From Chitinophagaceae bacterium (lineage in GTDB: Bacteria; Bacteroidota; Bacteroidia; Chitinophagales; Chitinophagaceae), in contig CANFHA010000004.1 of NCBI GenBank assembly GCA_947446645.1, positions 202,185 to 266,184 on the forward strand: a stretch of DNA of 64,000 nt. Direction: 5' to 3'. Below the pieces are notes generated by a model. It ran no database searches. It was not told the DNA's origin and was given only the letters and a program-made list of their open reading frames with translations. The position numbers were made by a program, and so were the translations under genes. This document shows, one piece after another, positions 55,050-63,865 of this stretch (its first letter is position 1; each line of letters begins with the position of its first letter).

Positions 55050-57119
55050 TTACCAAACTCTCGCCCTTTCATTTTCCGGACGGTACATTTTGTCGGTCGG
55101 TTTTATGCCAAAGGCATCATACCATGCCTTCATATTGCTGATAGGCATATTGCACCTGAGCACGCCTGCAGAGTGCGGATCAGTTTTAAGCCTTGATGCC
55201 ACCGCTTCAGGGCGAATGTTAGCGCGCCATACTTGTGCCCAGCTAAGGAAGAAACGCTGGTCGGGTGTAAAACCATCTATTTTGTCATTGCTCTTGCCCT
55301 GCTTGGTTTTTTTGAATGCTTCGTATGCAATGTTTATCCCACCCAGGTCAGCAAGGTTTTCCCCTTCGGTAAGGCTGCCGTTGGCATGACAGGTGTCAAT
55401 AACAATAACTTTGTTGAACTGGTCGACCATGATCTGCGCATTTTTTGTAAAGTTTGCTGAGTCGCCTGGGCTCCACCAGTTAGTAAGGTTACCGTCTGCG
55501 CTATACAGGCGGCCCTGATCGTCAAAACCATGTGTCATTTCGTGGCCTATAACAGCCCCTATTCCACCGTAGTTAACTGCATCATCAGCGTTCTCATCAA
55601 AGAACGGATACTGCAGAATACCCGCAGGGAACACGATCTCATTAAATGCAGGATTATAATAGGCATTAACCGTAGGAGGAGTCATACCCCATTCTGAACG
55701 GTCTACCGGCTTACCTAATTTGCTGAGGTTATAATTATAAGCCCACTCTTCAGCAGCAAGCACATTTTTTACATAGTCGTTACCTACCACAGTCAGTGCA
55801 CTGTAGTCTTTCCACTTATCAGTATAGCCTATCTTCTTCATAAAGGCATTCAGCTTGGCGGTAGCTTTTTTCTTCGTGCTGTCGCTCATCCAGTCCAGCT
55901 TCTGTATACGCTCCGCATAAGTAGACTGAAGATTGTCGACCAGTTCCTGCATCCGCTTTTTAGCTTCAGGCTTAAAGTATTTGTCAACATACAGCTGTCC
56001 CAGCAGATCACCAACAGATCCATCTACCACCTGCAATATGCGCTTCCATCTTGGCCGCTGCTCTTTCTGGCCATTTATGGTTTTACCATAAAAGTTGAAA
56101 TGAGTGGAGTCGAAATTAACGCTCAACTCAGATGCCATATTGTTGGCGAGGTGAAATTTCAGGTAGTTTTTCCAGGTTTCAACAGGCGTTGCTTTCAATT
56201 GCTTAGCCACTTCTGTAAAGAAAGCAGGCATGCCTACAATAATACTGTCAGCGGCACCAGCTTTCAGCTCTCCCAGCATAGTTTTCCAGTCCGTTCCGGG
56301 CATAGCCTTTGTTGCGGCATCTACACTGTACTTGTTATACAATTTGTAAGGATTACGCATTTCCACACGCGTCATTGATGCTCCGGCAAGCGCCATTTCC
56401 AGTTTAAAAATGTCTGCCGCATTCTTTTCTGCTTTATCATCGCCCATCAGCGTCAGCATTTTGGGTATGTATTGTTTGTAGGCCTCGCGTATTTTGGTTG
56501 TGCGCTCGTCCTTATCGTAGTAGTATTCCCGGCCTGGCATACCTAATCCGCCCTGGCCAAACTGGCATAGCTCTTTTGTGACGTTTTTGTCATCCGGCGA
56601 CACACCGAAACTATATAGCGGTCCTATCCCCTGCATTTGCTCCAGGGCTACTTCGGCAAGTACACCGTTTGCGTCCTTTATATTGTTAATGCGTGCTATA
56701 ATATTATTAAGCGGTGTTATACCGGCCTTGTCTATTGCCACACTATCCATACCACTGCGATAGAAATCGCCCACTTTTTGCACAGCACTTCCCGCTGCTG
56801 CATTCTTCACACCTGCAGCCGAATCAAGCAATCCGTGAAGGGCTTTGTAGTTATTTTCTGCCAGTATATTGAAGCTGCCCCACCTGGTCTCACTTGCAGG
56901 TATAGGGTTATTCTTCATCCAACTGCCACCGGCATACTCAAAGAAGTTATCACCGGGGTGCACAGTGGTATCCATATTTGCAGGATCCAGCAATTTACGG
57001 CTGGGAGCTGTGGTACCTGTAGTGCCCGCAGGCTGCTGGCACGATGCCATGCCCAACACAACTGTTCCGATAGTCCCCGCAACTATAGGGAAAACAAGAA
57101 ATTTTTGTTTTAAATTCAT
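55050..57119 (-). CDS. M13-family metallopeptidase lipoprotein, copy B
   Basis: This 689-residue paralogue of copy A shares nearly all motifs: TVHPGDNFFEYAGGSWMKNN near the N-terminus, HEMTH in IGHEMTHGFDDQGR (about residue 526), ENLADLGGINIAYEAFKK, and the terminal FGIKPTDKMYRPENERARVW. The lipoprotein signal ends GMASC (Cys about residue 27). Copies A and B have the same order and near-equal length, so they arose by tandem duplication. Different substrate preferences are possible. It has its own terminator, at 54927-54959. Confidence 0.95.
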   Translation of the reverse strand: MNLKQKFLVFPIVAGTIGTVVLGMASCQQPAGTTGTTAPSRKLLDPANMDTTVHPGDNFFEYAGGSWMKNNPIPASETRWGSFNILAENNYKALHGLLDSAAGVKNAAAGSAVQKVGDFYRSGMDSVAIDKAGITPLNNIIARINNIKDANGVLAEVALEQMQGIGPLYSFGVSPDDKNVTKELCQFGQGGLGMPGREYYYDKDERTTKIREAYKQYIPKMLTLMGDDKAEKNAADIFKLEMALAGASMTRVEMRNPYKLYNKYSVDAATKAMPGTDWKTMLGELKAGAADSIIVGMPAFFTEVAKQLKATPVETWKNYLKFHLANNMASELSVNFDSTHFNFYGKTINGQKEQRPRWKRILQVVDGSVGDLLGQLYVDKYFKPEAKKRMQELVDNLQSTYAERIQKLDWMSDSTKKKATAKLNAFMKKIGYTDKWKDYSALTVVGNDYVKNVLAAEEWAYNYNLSKLGKPVDRSEWGMTPPTVNAYYNPAFNEIVFPAGILQYPFFDENADDAVNYGGIGAVIGHEMTHGFDDQGRLYSADGNLTNWWSPGDSANFTKNAQIMVDQFNKVIVIDTCHANGSLTEGENLADLGGINIAYEAFKKTKQGKSNDKIDGFTPDQRFFLSWAQVWRANIRPEAVASRLKTDPHSAGVLRCNMPISNMKAWYDAFGIKPTDKMYRPENERARVW

Positions 57120-57177
57120 ATTAAAGTTCCAATTTTATTTTGCGAACAAAAGTACAGTAAGCATATTAGATAACATA

Positions 57178-57363
57178 ATGGTAATAACAATACCGAGTGG
57201 GAAAATAAGGGGGATTTTAATAATCAAGAACAGACGGTATGCTATACTTGATAATATTGAATTTTCACCCAAATATAACGAACGGAGAAACGTCATAGAT
57301 TTTAGACTGGTACACAAAGCGGTAAAGGGCCAGAGCTGGGCTGAGATATATCAGCGCAAATAA
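57178..57363 (+). CDS. Possible 61-residue small protein
   Basis: An ATG at 57178 opens a frame of 61 codons with sensible composition (basic, beta-forming: GKIRGILIIKNRRYAILDNI, then NVIDFRLVHKAVKGQSWAEI). It lies in the 326-bp gap between the M13 and M3 peptidase genes. It is divergent from M13 copy B, with ~60 bp between starts. No family or ribosome-binding site is recognised, so the call is tentative. Confidence 0.45.
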   Translation: MVITIPSGKIRGILIIKNRRYAILDNIEFSPKYNERRNVIDFRLVHKAVKGQSWAEIYQRK

Positions 57364-57445
57364 GTTCAGTCTTACCACACACCGCAGCATGAACGCTTGA
57401 GCTCGTGAATCTAAAAATTCACGAGCTTCCATCTTTTTACAAAAA

Positions 57446-59575
57446 CTATTTCAAACCCCTGTTCTCCAGCATTGGCTCTATCCTGGCATCACGGCCGCGG
57501 AAGTTGCGGTACATTGTCCCCAGGTCCTGCGTATTACCGCGCGACAAGATCATATCCCTGAAACGCTGGCCGTTCTCGCGAGTAAGGCCGCCGTGCTCTT
57601 TAAACCATGCAAAAGCGTCGTCATCCAGCATTTCCGTCCACAGGTAGGCGTAGTACCCGGCCGCATAGCCATTGCTCCATATATGCAGGAAGTAGCTGGT
57701 GCGGTAGCGCGTAGGCACTTCCTTCAGGTCCAGGTGCGTTTTGTGCAGTGCCTGTGTTTCAAACTTGTCTATATCCTGCGCGGGGCTGCCGGGTGCTATG
57801 GTATGCCATTGCATATCCAGGTCGGCAGCGGCCAGTATTTCTGTAAGCCCGTAACCCTGGTTAAAGGTGGCCGCTTTCTTTATCTTATCTATCAGCACTT
57901 GTGGCATTGGCTCACCTGTCTTATAGTGTTTTGCATAGTTTTTAAACACAGTGGGATATGACGCCCAGTGCTCATTAAACTGCGAAGGAAACTCCACAAA
58001 ATCACGCGCGGTAGCGCTGCCCGATATGCTTGGGTACTGCTGATCGGCAAATATCCCGTGCAGCCCATGCCCGAATTCATGGAACATAGTAGTTACATCA
58101 TCAAAGCTCACAAGCGCTGGCTGTCCATCGGCAGGCTTTGCAAAGTTGCAGATGTTGTAGATAACCGGCTTTGTGCCCAGCAGCTTCGATTGTGTTACCA
58201 GGTTGTCCATCCATGCGCCACCGTTCTTATTGTCACGCTTAAAATAGTCGCAGTAGAACAACGCCATAGAAGTGCCATCCTTATCAAACACCTCAAACAC
58301 GCGCACATCAGCATTATACACCGGCAGGTCCTTACGCTCCTTAAAAGTTATCCCATATAGTTCAGTAGCAGCAAAGAAGATTCCCCTTTCCAGCACAGTA
58401 TTGATCTCGAAGTATGGTTTCACTTGGCTCTCGTCTATATCATACTTTGCTTTGCGCACCTGCTCCGCATAAAAATCCCAATCCCATGGCTCCAGCTTGA
58501 AACCACCTTTCTGCTTATCTATCAGGTCTTGTATATCCTTAGCTTCAGCCTTCGCTTTTGCGGTAGCGGCAGGTATCAGTTTACTGAAAAAAGATGCCAC
58601 AGCTTCTGGCTTCTTGGCCATCTGGTCCTGCAACTGCCACGATGCAAAGTTGGCATAGCCCAGTAGTTTTGCTTTCTGCGAGCGTATCACCGCTATCCGG
58701 GCTATTGTAGGCCGGGTATCGTTAGAGTCATTCTTCTCAGCGCGGTTCCACGATGCTTTAAAAAGCCGCTCACGGGTCGCCCGCACCTTCAGCGATGGAA
58801 GCAACGGCTGCTGTGTAGTGTTTTGCAACGATATCATCCACTTACCCGGTTGTCCGTTCGCCTTAGCCAGTTGCGCAGCCGCTTCCAGTTCGCCATCGCT
58901 CAGGCCATCCAGCTCCGCTTTATCACTCACCACCAGTGCGCCGGCCTTGGCAGCCGCCATCAGCTGGTTAGTATACTTTGCGCTCAGCGATGCTTCCTCA
59001 CCGTTCAGCTTCTTCAGGGTCTCCTTATCCTTGTCTTTAAGGTTAGCGCCGGATAGCACAAATTTCTGGTAGTAATATTCTACCAGCCTCTTCGATTCCG
59101 CATCCAGCTTCAGCTCGTTGCGTTTTTTATACACCGCCTCTACGCGCTTAAAAAGTTTTGTATTCAGGAATATAGCATCATTATTGGCCGCCAGCTTTGG
59201 CGCCATATCTTCCGATACTTTTTGCAGCACAGGGTTAGTATTGGCGCTGCTCAGCAGTCCAAACACACCACCCACACGCCTCAGCATCTGCCCGCTCTTC
59301 TCTATTGCCGCCAGGGTATTGTCAAACGTAGGCATAGCCGCACTCTCCGCTATTTCCTCTATTTCGGCCTGCTGCTGCCGCATGCCAGCCTCTATGCCGG
59401 GAGCAAAGTCTTCATTTTTGATCTTGCTAAAATCAGCCGTCTGAAACGGTAACGTGCTCGCTTTCTGAAAAATATTATTTGCGTCCAAGGTATTGATCGT
59501 GTTTTTCATTTCCTGTCCATAGGCCACTGTTGACACAGCAATACCTAATATAAGTAAATAAGATAAAAATTTCAT
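57446..59575 (-). CDS. dcp: M3-family peptidyl-dipeptidase (Dcp-like)
   Basis: The 709-residue zinc peptidase removes dipeptides from C-termini. It has a signal peptide (LLILGIAVSTVAYGQ, about 6-20), implying a periplasmic location. The active site is HEFGH in TTMFHEFGHGLHGIFADQQY (about residue 500), and the downstream FVEFPSQFNEHWA supplies the third zinc ligand. The N-terminal helical part (about 25-400) is typical of the Dcp/oligopeptidase A branch. It stands alone, near the tandem M13 genes, giving a local cluster of exported peptidases. Confidence 0.95.
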   Translation of the reverse strand: MKFLSYLLILGIAVSTVAYGQEMKNTINTLDANNIFQKASTLPFQTADFSKIKNEDFAPGIEAGMRQQQAEIEEIAESAAMPTFDNTLAAIEKSGQMLRRVGGVFGLLSSANTNPVLQKVSEDMAPKLAANNDAIFLNTKLFKRVEAVYKKRNELKLDAESKRLVEYYYQKFVLSGANLKDKDKETLKKLNGEEASLSAKYTNQLMAAAKAGALVVSDKAELDGLSDGELEAAAQLAKANGQPGKWMISLQNTTQQPLLPSLKVRATRERLFKASWNRAEKNDSNDTRPTIARIAVIRSQKAKLLGYANFASWQLQDQMAKKPEAVASFFSKLIPAATAKAKAEAKDIQDLIDKQKGGFKLEPWDWDFYAEQVRKAKYDIDESQVKPYFEINTVLERGIFFAATELYGITFKERKDLPVYNADVRVFEVFDKDGTSMALFYCDYFKRDNKNGGAWMDNLVTQSKLLGTKPVIYNICNFAKPADGQPALVSFDDVTTMFHEFGHGLHGIFADQQYPSISGSATARDFVEFPSQFNEHWASYPTVFKNYAKHYKTGEPMPQVLIDKIKKAATFNQGYGLTEILAAADLDMQWHTIAPGSPAQDIDKFETQALHKTHLDLKEVPTRYRTSYFLHIWSNGYAAGYYAYLWTEMLDDDAFAWFKEHGGLTRENGQRFRDMILSRGNTQDLGTMYRNFRGRDARIEPMLENRGLK

Positions 59576-59727
59576 GCCTTATAGTATTGTTTAAGCGCTA
59601 AAGATAACATGTAAAACACAAAAGTTATTACCCCATTATTCTCCCCCGTTTTGCTTTCGCAAAAACGTGCTTTCCTTGGCAATAGCTTTAATCATAGCGC
59701 CTTATTTACTAATTTGCCGGAGTATCT

Positions 59728-61728
59728 ATGATCTACCGGCGCATAAACAAATTTAGCTACAGAAGACCTGCAATATTTGGTGTCCCTCTTCCGGCGCTCG
59801 GGATGTTGCTTTTTGTATTGCTTACCGCAGCGCCTGCCGTCGCTCAAAAACAAGGCCAGGCCCTTGTAGATTCCCTGCTCCACGAGCTACCCACAGCGCA
59901 TAACGATACCGGGAAAGTGAAGATCCTGAACGCCATCTCCTTCGCTTACTATTTTATTAATGCCGACAAAGGCATTCTTTATGGCCGCCAGGCCCTGGAG
60001 CTGGCAACAAAGCTTAGCTGGAGCAAGGGCCTTGCTACCGCACATAAGAACATAGGTAACGCCTGCATGGGCAAGAGCGATTACGATATGGCGCTCAACG
60101 AGTACCAGCAAGCCCTGGCCATATTTCAAAACATACATGACATAGATGGCGAGGCCAGGGTGCTGGGCAACATCGGCAGCATCTACGACGACAAGGGTGA
60201 TTACACCCAGGCACTTGAGTACGAGTACAAAGCGCTGAAAATATATGAGCAAACCGGCGATAAAAAAGGCCTCGCAAGGATCTACAACACAATAGGCACA
60301 CTGTATGAAACACCTAAAAAATACAAAGAGGCTCTGGGATATTACCTGAAAGCATATGAAATACACCATGCGCTCGGCGACAAACAATCAGAAGCAATAG
60401 ACATGGGCAATGCCGGCAACAACTATGCCTATCTTAAGCTTTATGACAATGCGCTCAATTTTGATCTTCGCTCTTTGAGCATCTATGAAGAACTGGGCGA
60501 CTCATCAGCAATAGCAAACAAACTGATGAATGTTGGCTCTGTATACTGGCACATCAAAAACTACCCCAAGGCGCTAAACTACACCCGGCAGGCCATGAGT
60601 ATATATGAGCGCATCGACGACAAGCAGGCTATGGCTATAAATTTAGGTTTGATTGCATCTATCAATCTTGGCAAAGTAGAGAACAACAAGAAACTGGGCA
60701 CACCGCTCACGCCGCAGGACATAATAGATCTGCAAAACTCAATACAATATGCAACTAAAGCCATCACTATCTTCAATTCTATTGGCGCCGTCAATGAGCT
60801 GTATGAAACTTATGACGGGCTGTCTCAGGCCTATGAAATGATGGGAGACTATAAACAAGCACTCGCCGCTCACAAAACAGCTATCGTACTTAAGGATTCC
60901 CTCTTCAATAAAGACAAGCATATACAATTTGCCAACCTGGAGAAACAACGGGCGACAGACGAGATAAAATATGCCCAAAAGGAAACCGAAGTGCAGCAAA
61001 AGCTGAACAGGGAAATGCAGAAGAACAGCCGTGAAAAAACCATCATCTTCAGCACAGGCATACTCATTCTGTTGCTTGCCGTCATACTCGTGCTCCGCCA
61101 GCGTCGCATCTCTGAAGATCTCCTGCTCAACATTTTACCAGCGAAAATAGCCGCAAGACTAAAAAGAAAGGAACACCCTATAGCCGACTACTTCGAGAGC
61201 GCCTCTGTAATATTTATCGACATGATCAGCTTCACTGCCTTCTCCGAGCGCAAAGACCCTAAACTGGTGGTGGAAGTACTGAACGACATCTTTACAAAGT
61301 TCGACGCCATAGCAGAAAAACATGGCCTTGAGAAAATAAAGACCATAGGCGACTGCTACATGGCCGTAGCCGGCCTGCCCGAGCCAAATGCTAACCATGC
61401 ACACATGGCCGCTGCTATGGCGCTGGAAGTAAAATCAACAATGGGTCAATTCAATTCAGAAGGCACTAACATACAGTTTCGCATAGGGCTCGACTGTGGC
61501 AGCATGGTAGCAGGCGTCATTGGTAAAAAGAAGTTCATTTACGATATATGGGGCAATACAGTAAACACCGCAAGCCGCATGGAGACTACAGGCCTGCCGG
61601 GCGAAATACACTGCACCAACAATTTCAGAAATAGCCTCCCCACCAACTATCTCTTCACCAGCCGCGGCCTCATGGACATAAAAGGAAAAGGCCAGATGCA
61701 CACCTGGCTGCTCACTGGTGTCAAATAA
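59728..61728 (+). CDS. TPR-containing class III adenylate cyclase
   Basis: The 666-residue protein has a signal peptide or membrane segment (about 20-39, LLFVLLTAAPAVAQ). About eight tetratricopeptide repeats follow (about 60-400; for example ARVLGNIGSIYDDKGDYTQA). After a coiled coil (about 405-435) comes a membrane helix (about 436-456, TIIFSTGILILLLAVILVL) and a class III cyclase domain (about 480-665). Both metal Asp are present (FIDMIS about 497; GDCY about 541). The pair Lys in EKIKTIGDCY and Asp in YDIWGNTVN indicates ATP as substrate, and NTVNTASRME supplies the transition-state Asn and Arg. It thus looks like an active adenylate cyclase with a periplasmic TPR sensor. It is divergent from the M3 gene. 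Confidence 0.92.
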   Translation: MIYRRINKFSYRRPAIFGVPLPALGMLLFVLLTAAPAVAQKQGQALVDSLLHELPTAHNDTGKVKILNAISFAYYFINADKGILYGRQALELATKLSWSKGLATAHKNIGNACMGKSDYDMALNEYQQALAIFQNIHDIDGEARVLGNIGSIYDDKGDYTQALEYEYKALKIYEQTGDKKGLARIYNTIGTLYETPKKYKEALGYYLKAYEIHHALGDKQSEAIDMGNAGNNYAYLKLYDNALNFDLRSLSIYEELGDSSAIANKLMNVGSVYWHIKNYPKALNYTRQAMSIYERIDDKQAMAINLGLIASINLGKVENNKKLGTPLTPQDIIDLQNSIQYATKAITIFNSIGAVNELYETYDGLSQAYEMMGDYKQALAAHKTAIVLKDSLFNKDKHIQFANLEKQRATDEIKYAQKETEVQQKLNREMQKNSREKTIIFSTGILILLLAVILVLRQRRISEDLLLNILPAKIAARLKRKEHPIADYFESASVIFIDMISFTAFSERKDPKLVVEVLNDIFTKFDAIAEKHGLEKIKTIGDCYMAVAGLPEPNANHAHMAAAMALEVKSTMGQFNSEGTNIQFRIGLDCGSMVAGVIGKKKFIYDIWGNTVNTASRMETTGLPGEIHCTNNFRNSLPTNYLFTSRGLMDIKGKGQMHTWLLTGVK

Positions 61729-61769
61729 CACACACACCAAAAAATATCCACCATCACTCCCATCAACCT

Positions 61770-61797
61770 ATCGCTTATCACTTATCGCTTATCACTT
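61770..61797. repeat. Two-copy 14-bp tandem repeat
   Basis: ATCGCTTATCACTT occurs twice without a gap (61770-61783, 61784-61797), in the space between the cyclase stop and the terminator of the small gene. Confidence 0.9.
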
Positions 61798-61803
61798 TTT
61801 ACT

Positions 61804-61839
61804 AAAAAAAGCCCCGCTACGGATAACCGTAACGGAGCT
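61804..61839 (-). terminator. Terminator of the small DUF5679-like gene
   Basis: Thirteen-bp arms (61810-61822 and 61827-61839, two non-Watson-Crick positions) are followed on the minus strand by seven T. It lies 93 bp after the stop at 61932. Confidence 0.8.
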
Positions 61840-61931
61840 CAATAAGTTTTGGAGCAATATACGTTGGGTAGCTGATCCAAGCCATAGCCGCAGCTTTTAC
61901 CGCACAGCTTAGCTTTTCACTTTTAGCTTAA

Positions 61932-62138
61932 TTAGAAGCCCTTAGTAGCTACACCATCCTTTATAGCCTGCAGTGCTTTTGCTTCGCTCATTATAGCAGC
62001 CATTTTGTTGCCTTTGCCATCATGACCAGCCGCCATATAGCCGCCCTTGGCTGTTTTAGAGATCACCGCATCCTGCATAGGAACATTTTTTTCCTTTGTC
62101 TTCAGGCAGTAAGCCTTAATCATTTTTGAAGTATCCAT
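61932..62138 (-). CDS. Small DUF5679-like protein
   Basis: The 68-residue protein has the conserved start IKAYCLKTKEKNVPMQDAVI and a basic Gly/Lys-rich middle (GGYMAAGHDGKGNKMAA). It resembles the small DUF5679-type proteins (AYCVKCK, then KKVEMKDAK), but the second Cys of the CxxC-like pair is Thr here, so a zinc knuckle is unlikely. It is a free-standing gene with its own terminator. It has a good composition, but the function is unknown. Confidence 0.65.
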   Translation of the reverse strand: MDTSKMIKAYCLKTKEKNVPMQDAVISKTAKGGYMAAGHDGKGNKMAAIMSEAKALQAIKDGVATKGF

Positions 62139-62390
62139 GTGGTTAGTTTTTTTTAAACAGTTTACAATTAATTATTAATAAAACACAAGCTAACAATTTT
62201 TTTATGAAATATGTATACTCGTTACTAACAAATGTTAATTACGCATCAAAATACATTATCATTTCCATCATTTTCACTTCCCCACCCTCAATTTAAGAAG
62301 CCCCCCCCGCAGGAATGGCTTCACTATCTTTTAAAAAGCTAAGCAACACCTTCACGCAACCACAAAACCATACTCCCCCAGCGCGCCTCA

Positions 62391-62416
62391 CCAATCAACT
62401 AATCAACTAATTAACC
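62391..62416. repeat. AATCAACT tandem repeat overlapping the sucC stop
   Basis: The 20 bp CCAATCAACTAATCAACTAA are identical to those at 33971-33990, in front of HTH copy 2. Here the repeat supplies the sucC stop codon (62407-62409, minus strand). Confidence 0.7.
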
Positions 62417-63621
62417 GCCTTCTGCACCAGTTCTGCAGCCTCGCTCAGCAATATAGCCGACTGCACCTTCAGGCCCGAATTTACGATCAGGTCCTTAGCT
62501 ACTTCGGCATTAGTACCCTGCAGACGTACTATGATCGGTATGTTTATGTTACCAAGGTTTTTGTAAGCCTCTATTACACCAGCAGCTACGCGGTCGCAAC
62601 GTACTATACCACCAAATATGTTTATCAGTATCGCCTTCACATGCGGGTCCTTCATTATTATACGGAAACCCGCTTCCACTGTCTGTGCATTAGCGCTGCC
62701 GCCTACATCCAGGAAGTTAGCAGGCTCACCACCCGCCAGCTTTATCATATCCATAGTAGCCATGGCCAGGCCTGCGCCGTTTACCATGCAGCCCACGTTA
62801 CCATCCAGCTTCACATAGTTCAGGTTAAACTCGCCTGCCTCTACCTCTGTCGGATCTTCTTCGCTCTTATCGCGCATATCCAGCAGATCAGGATGGCGCA
62901 TCAGTGCGTTGTCGTCCAGGTTCATCTTGCAGTCTACCGCCAGTATCTTGTCGTCGGCGCTTTTGAACAGCGGGTTTATCTCCAGCATAGAGCAATCGAG
63001 GCCTACATAAGCATCATACAGGTTAGTTACAAACTTCACCATGTTCTTAAATGCAGCGCCGCTCAGGCCCAGCTTAAAGGCAATATTCCTTGCCTGGAAA
63101 GGCTGCAGCGTATAACCTGGCTGCACCCACTCCTTAAATATAAGCTCAGGAGTATCATGCGCCACAGTCTCTATGTCCATGCCGCCCTGTGTGCTGTACA
63201 TGATCACATTCTGCTTTTTTGCGCGGTCAAGCAATATGCTCAGGTAAAACTCCTTGCGCTCGCTTGGGCCATCATAGTACATATCCTGCGCTATCAGTAT
63301 CTTGCTTACCTTCTTACCCGCTGGGCCGGTCTGTATGGTTACCAGCGTATTGCCCAGTATATTTTTAGCTACGCGCTCCACATCTTCAGCACTCTTTACC
63401 ACCTGCACACCGCTCTGGTCAGGCACTTCCGTCATACGGCCTTTACCGCGGCCACCTGCATGTATCTGCGCTTTTATCACGGCAAACTTTGTTCCGTTCT
63501 CAGCAGCCATCTGCTTATATGCGTTTACCGCATCATCTACCTTAGATACTGCTATGCCTTCCTGTGTAGGCACCTTATAATGCTTCAGTAATTCTTTAGC
63601 CTGGTATTCGTGCAAGTTCAT
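62407..63621 (-). CDS. sucC: Succinyl-CoA synthetase, beta subunit
   Basis: This 404-residue ATP-grasp subunit carries the nucleotide- and succinate-binding sites. The start is the Met of MNLHEYQAKELLKHYKVP, the normal family N-terminus; the open frame extends 22 codons upstream with a non-homologous hydrophobic stretch. Motifs seen are KAQIHAGGRGKG, LEINPLF, and NIFGGIVRCDRVA near the end. Length fits (about 390-410). The partner sucD is on the opposite strand 44 kb away. No terminator was found after the stop; instead an AATCAACT repeat lies there. Confidence 0.97.
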   Translation of the reverse strand: MNLHEYQAKELLKHYKVPTQEGIAVSKVDDAVNAYKQMAAENGTKFAVIKAQIHAGGRGKGRMTEVPDQSGVQVVKSAEDVERVAKNILGNTLVTIQTGPAGKKVSKILIAQDMYYDGPSERKEFYLSILLDRAKKQNVIMYSTQGGMDIETVAHDTPELIFKEWVQPGYTLQPFQARNIAFKLGLSGAAFKNMVKFVTNLYDAYVGLDCSMLEINPLFKSADDKILAVDCKMNLDDNALMRHPDLLDMRDKSEEDPTEVEAGEFNLNYVKLDGNVGCMVNGAGLAMATMDMIKLAGGEPANFLDVGGSANAQTVEAGFRIIMKDPHVKAILINIFGGIVRCDRVAAGVIEAYKNLGNINIPIIVRLQGTNAEVAKDLIVNSGLKVQSAILLSEAAELVQKAVN

Positions 63622-63687
63622 TTTTCGAGAGCTGTTTTTTAGTGGGGCGAAGATAATAAAATAATGTGCAAAACTGAAGATGTACAA

Positions 63688-63865
63688 ATTTGAAAATGGA
63701 GTATGAAAGGATCGACCTCAAATTGCGGCAACCTGGTGGTTATAAAAAGGGAGAATAAATATATTTAAATGCGATTTATTGAAACCCATTTTAGAAAAAA
63801 CGGATAAATAACGGACAATAATAGCCAGACTTGCCTCGATAAAAAATAATTCGTCTTCTATACAA
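63688..63865. other. Non-coding upstream of sucC
   Basis: AT-rich with no clear gene. A weak -7 candidate (TATCTTCG, minus strand, about 63649-63656) lies just below it, near the sucC start. Confidence 0.35.

Noticed and set aside
62641..63591. 316-codon plus-strand frame opposite sucC
   Set aside because: Exact shadow of the conserved sucC gene.
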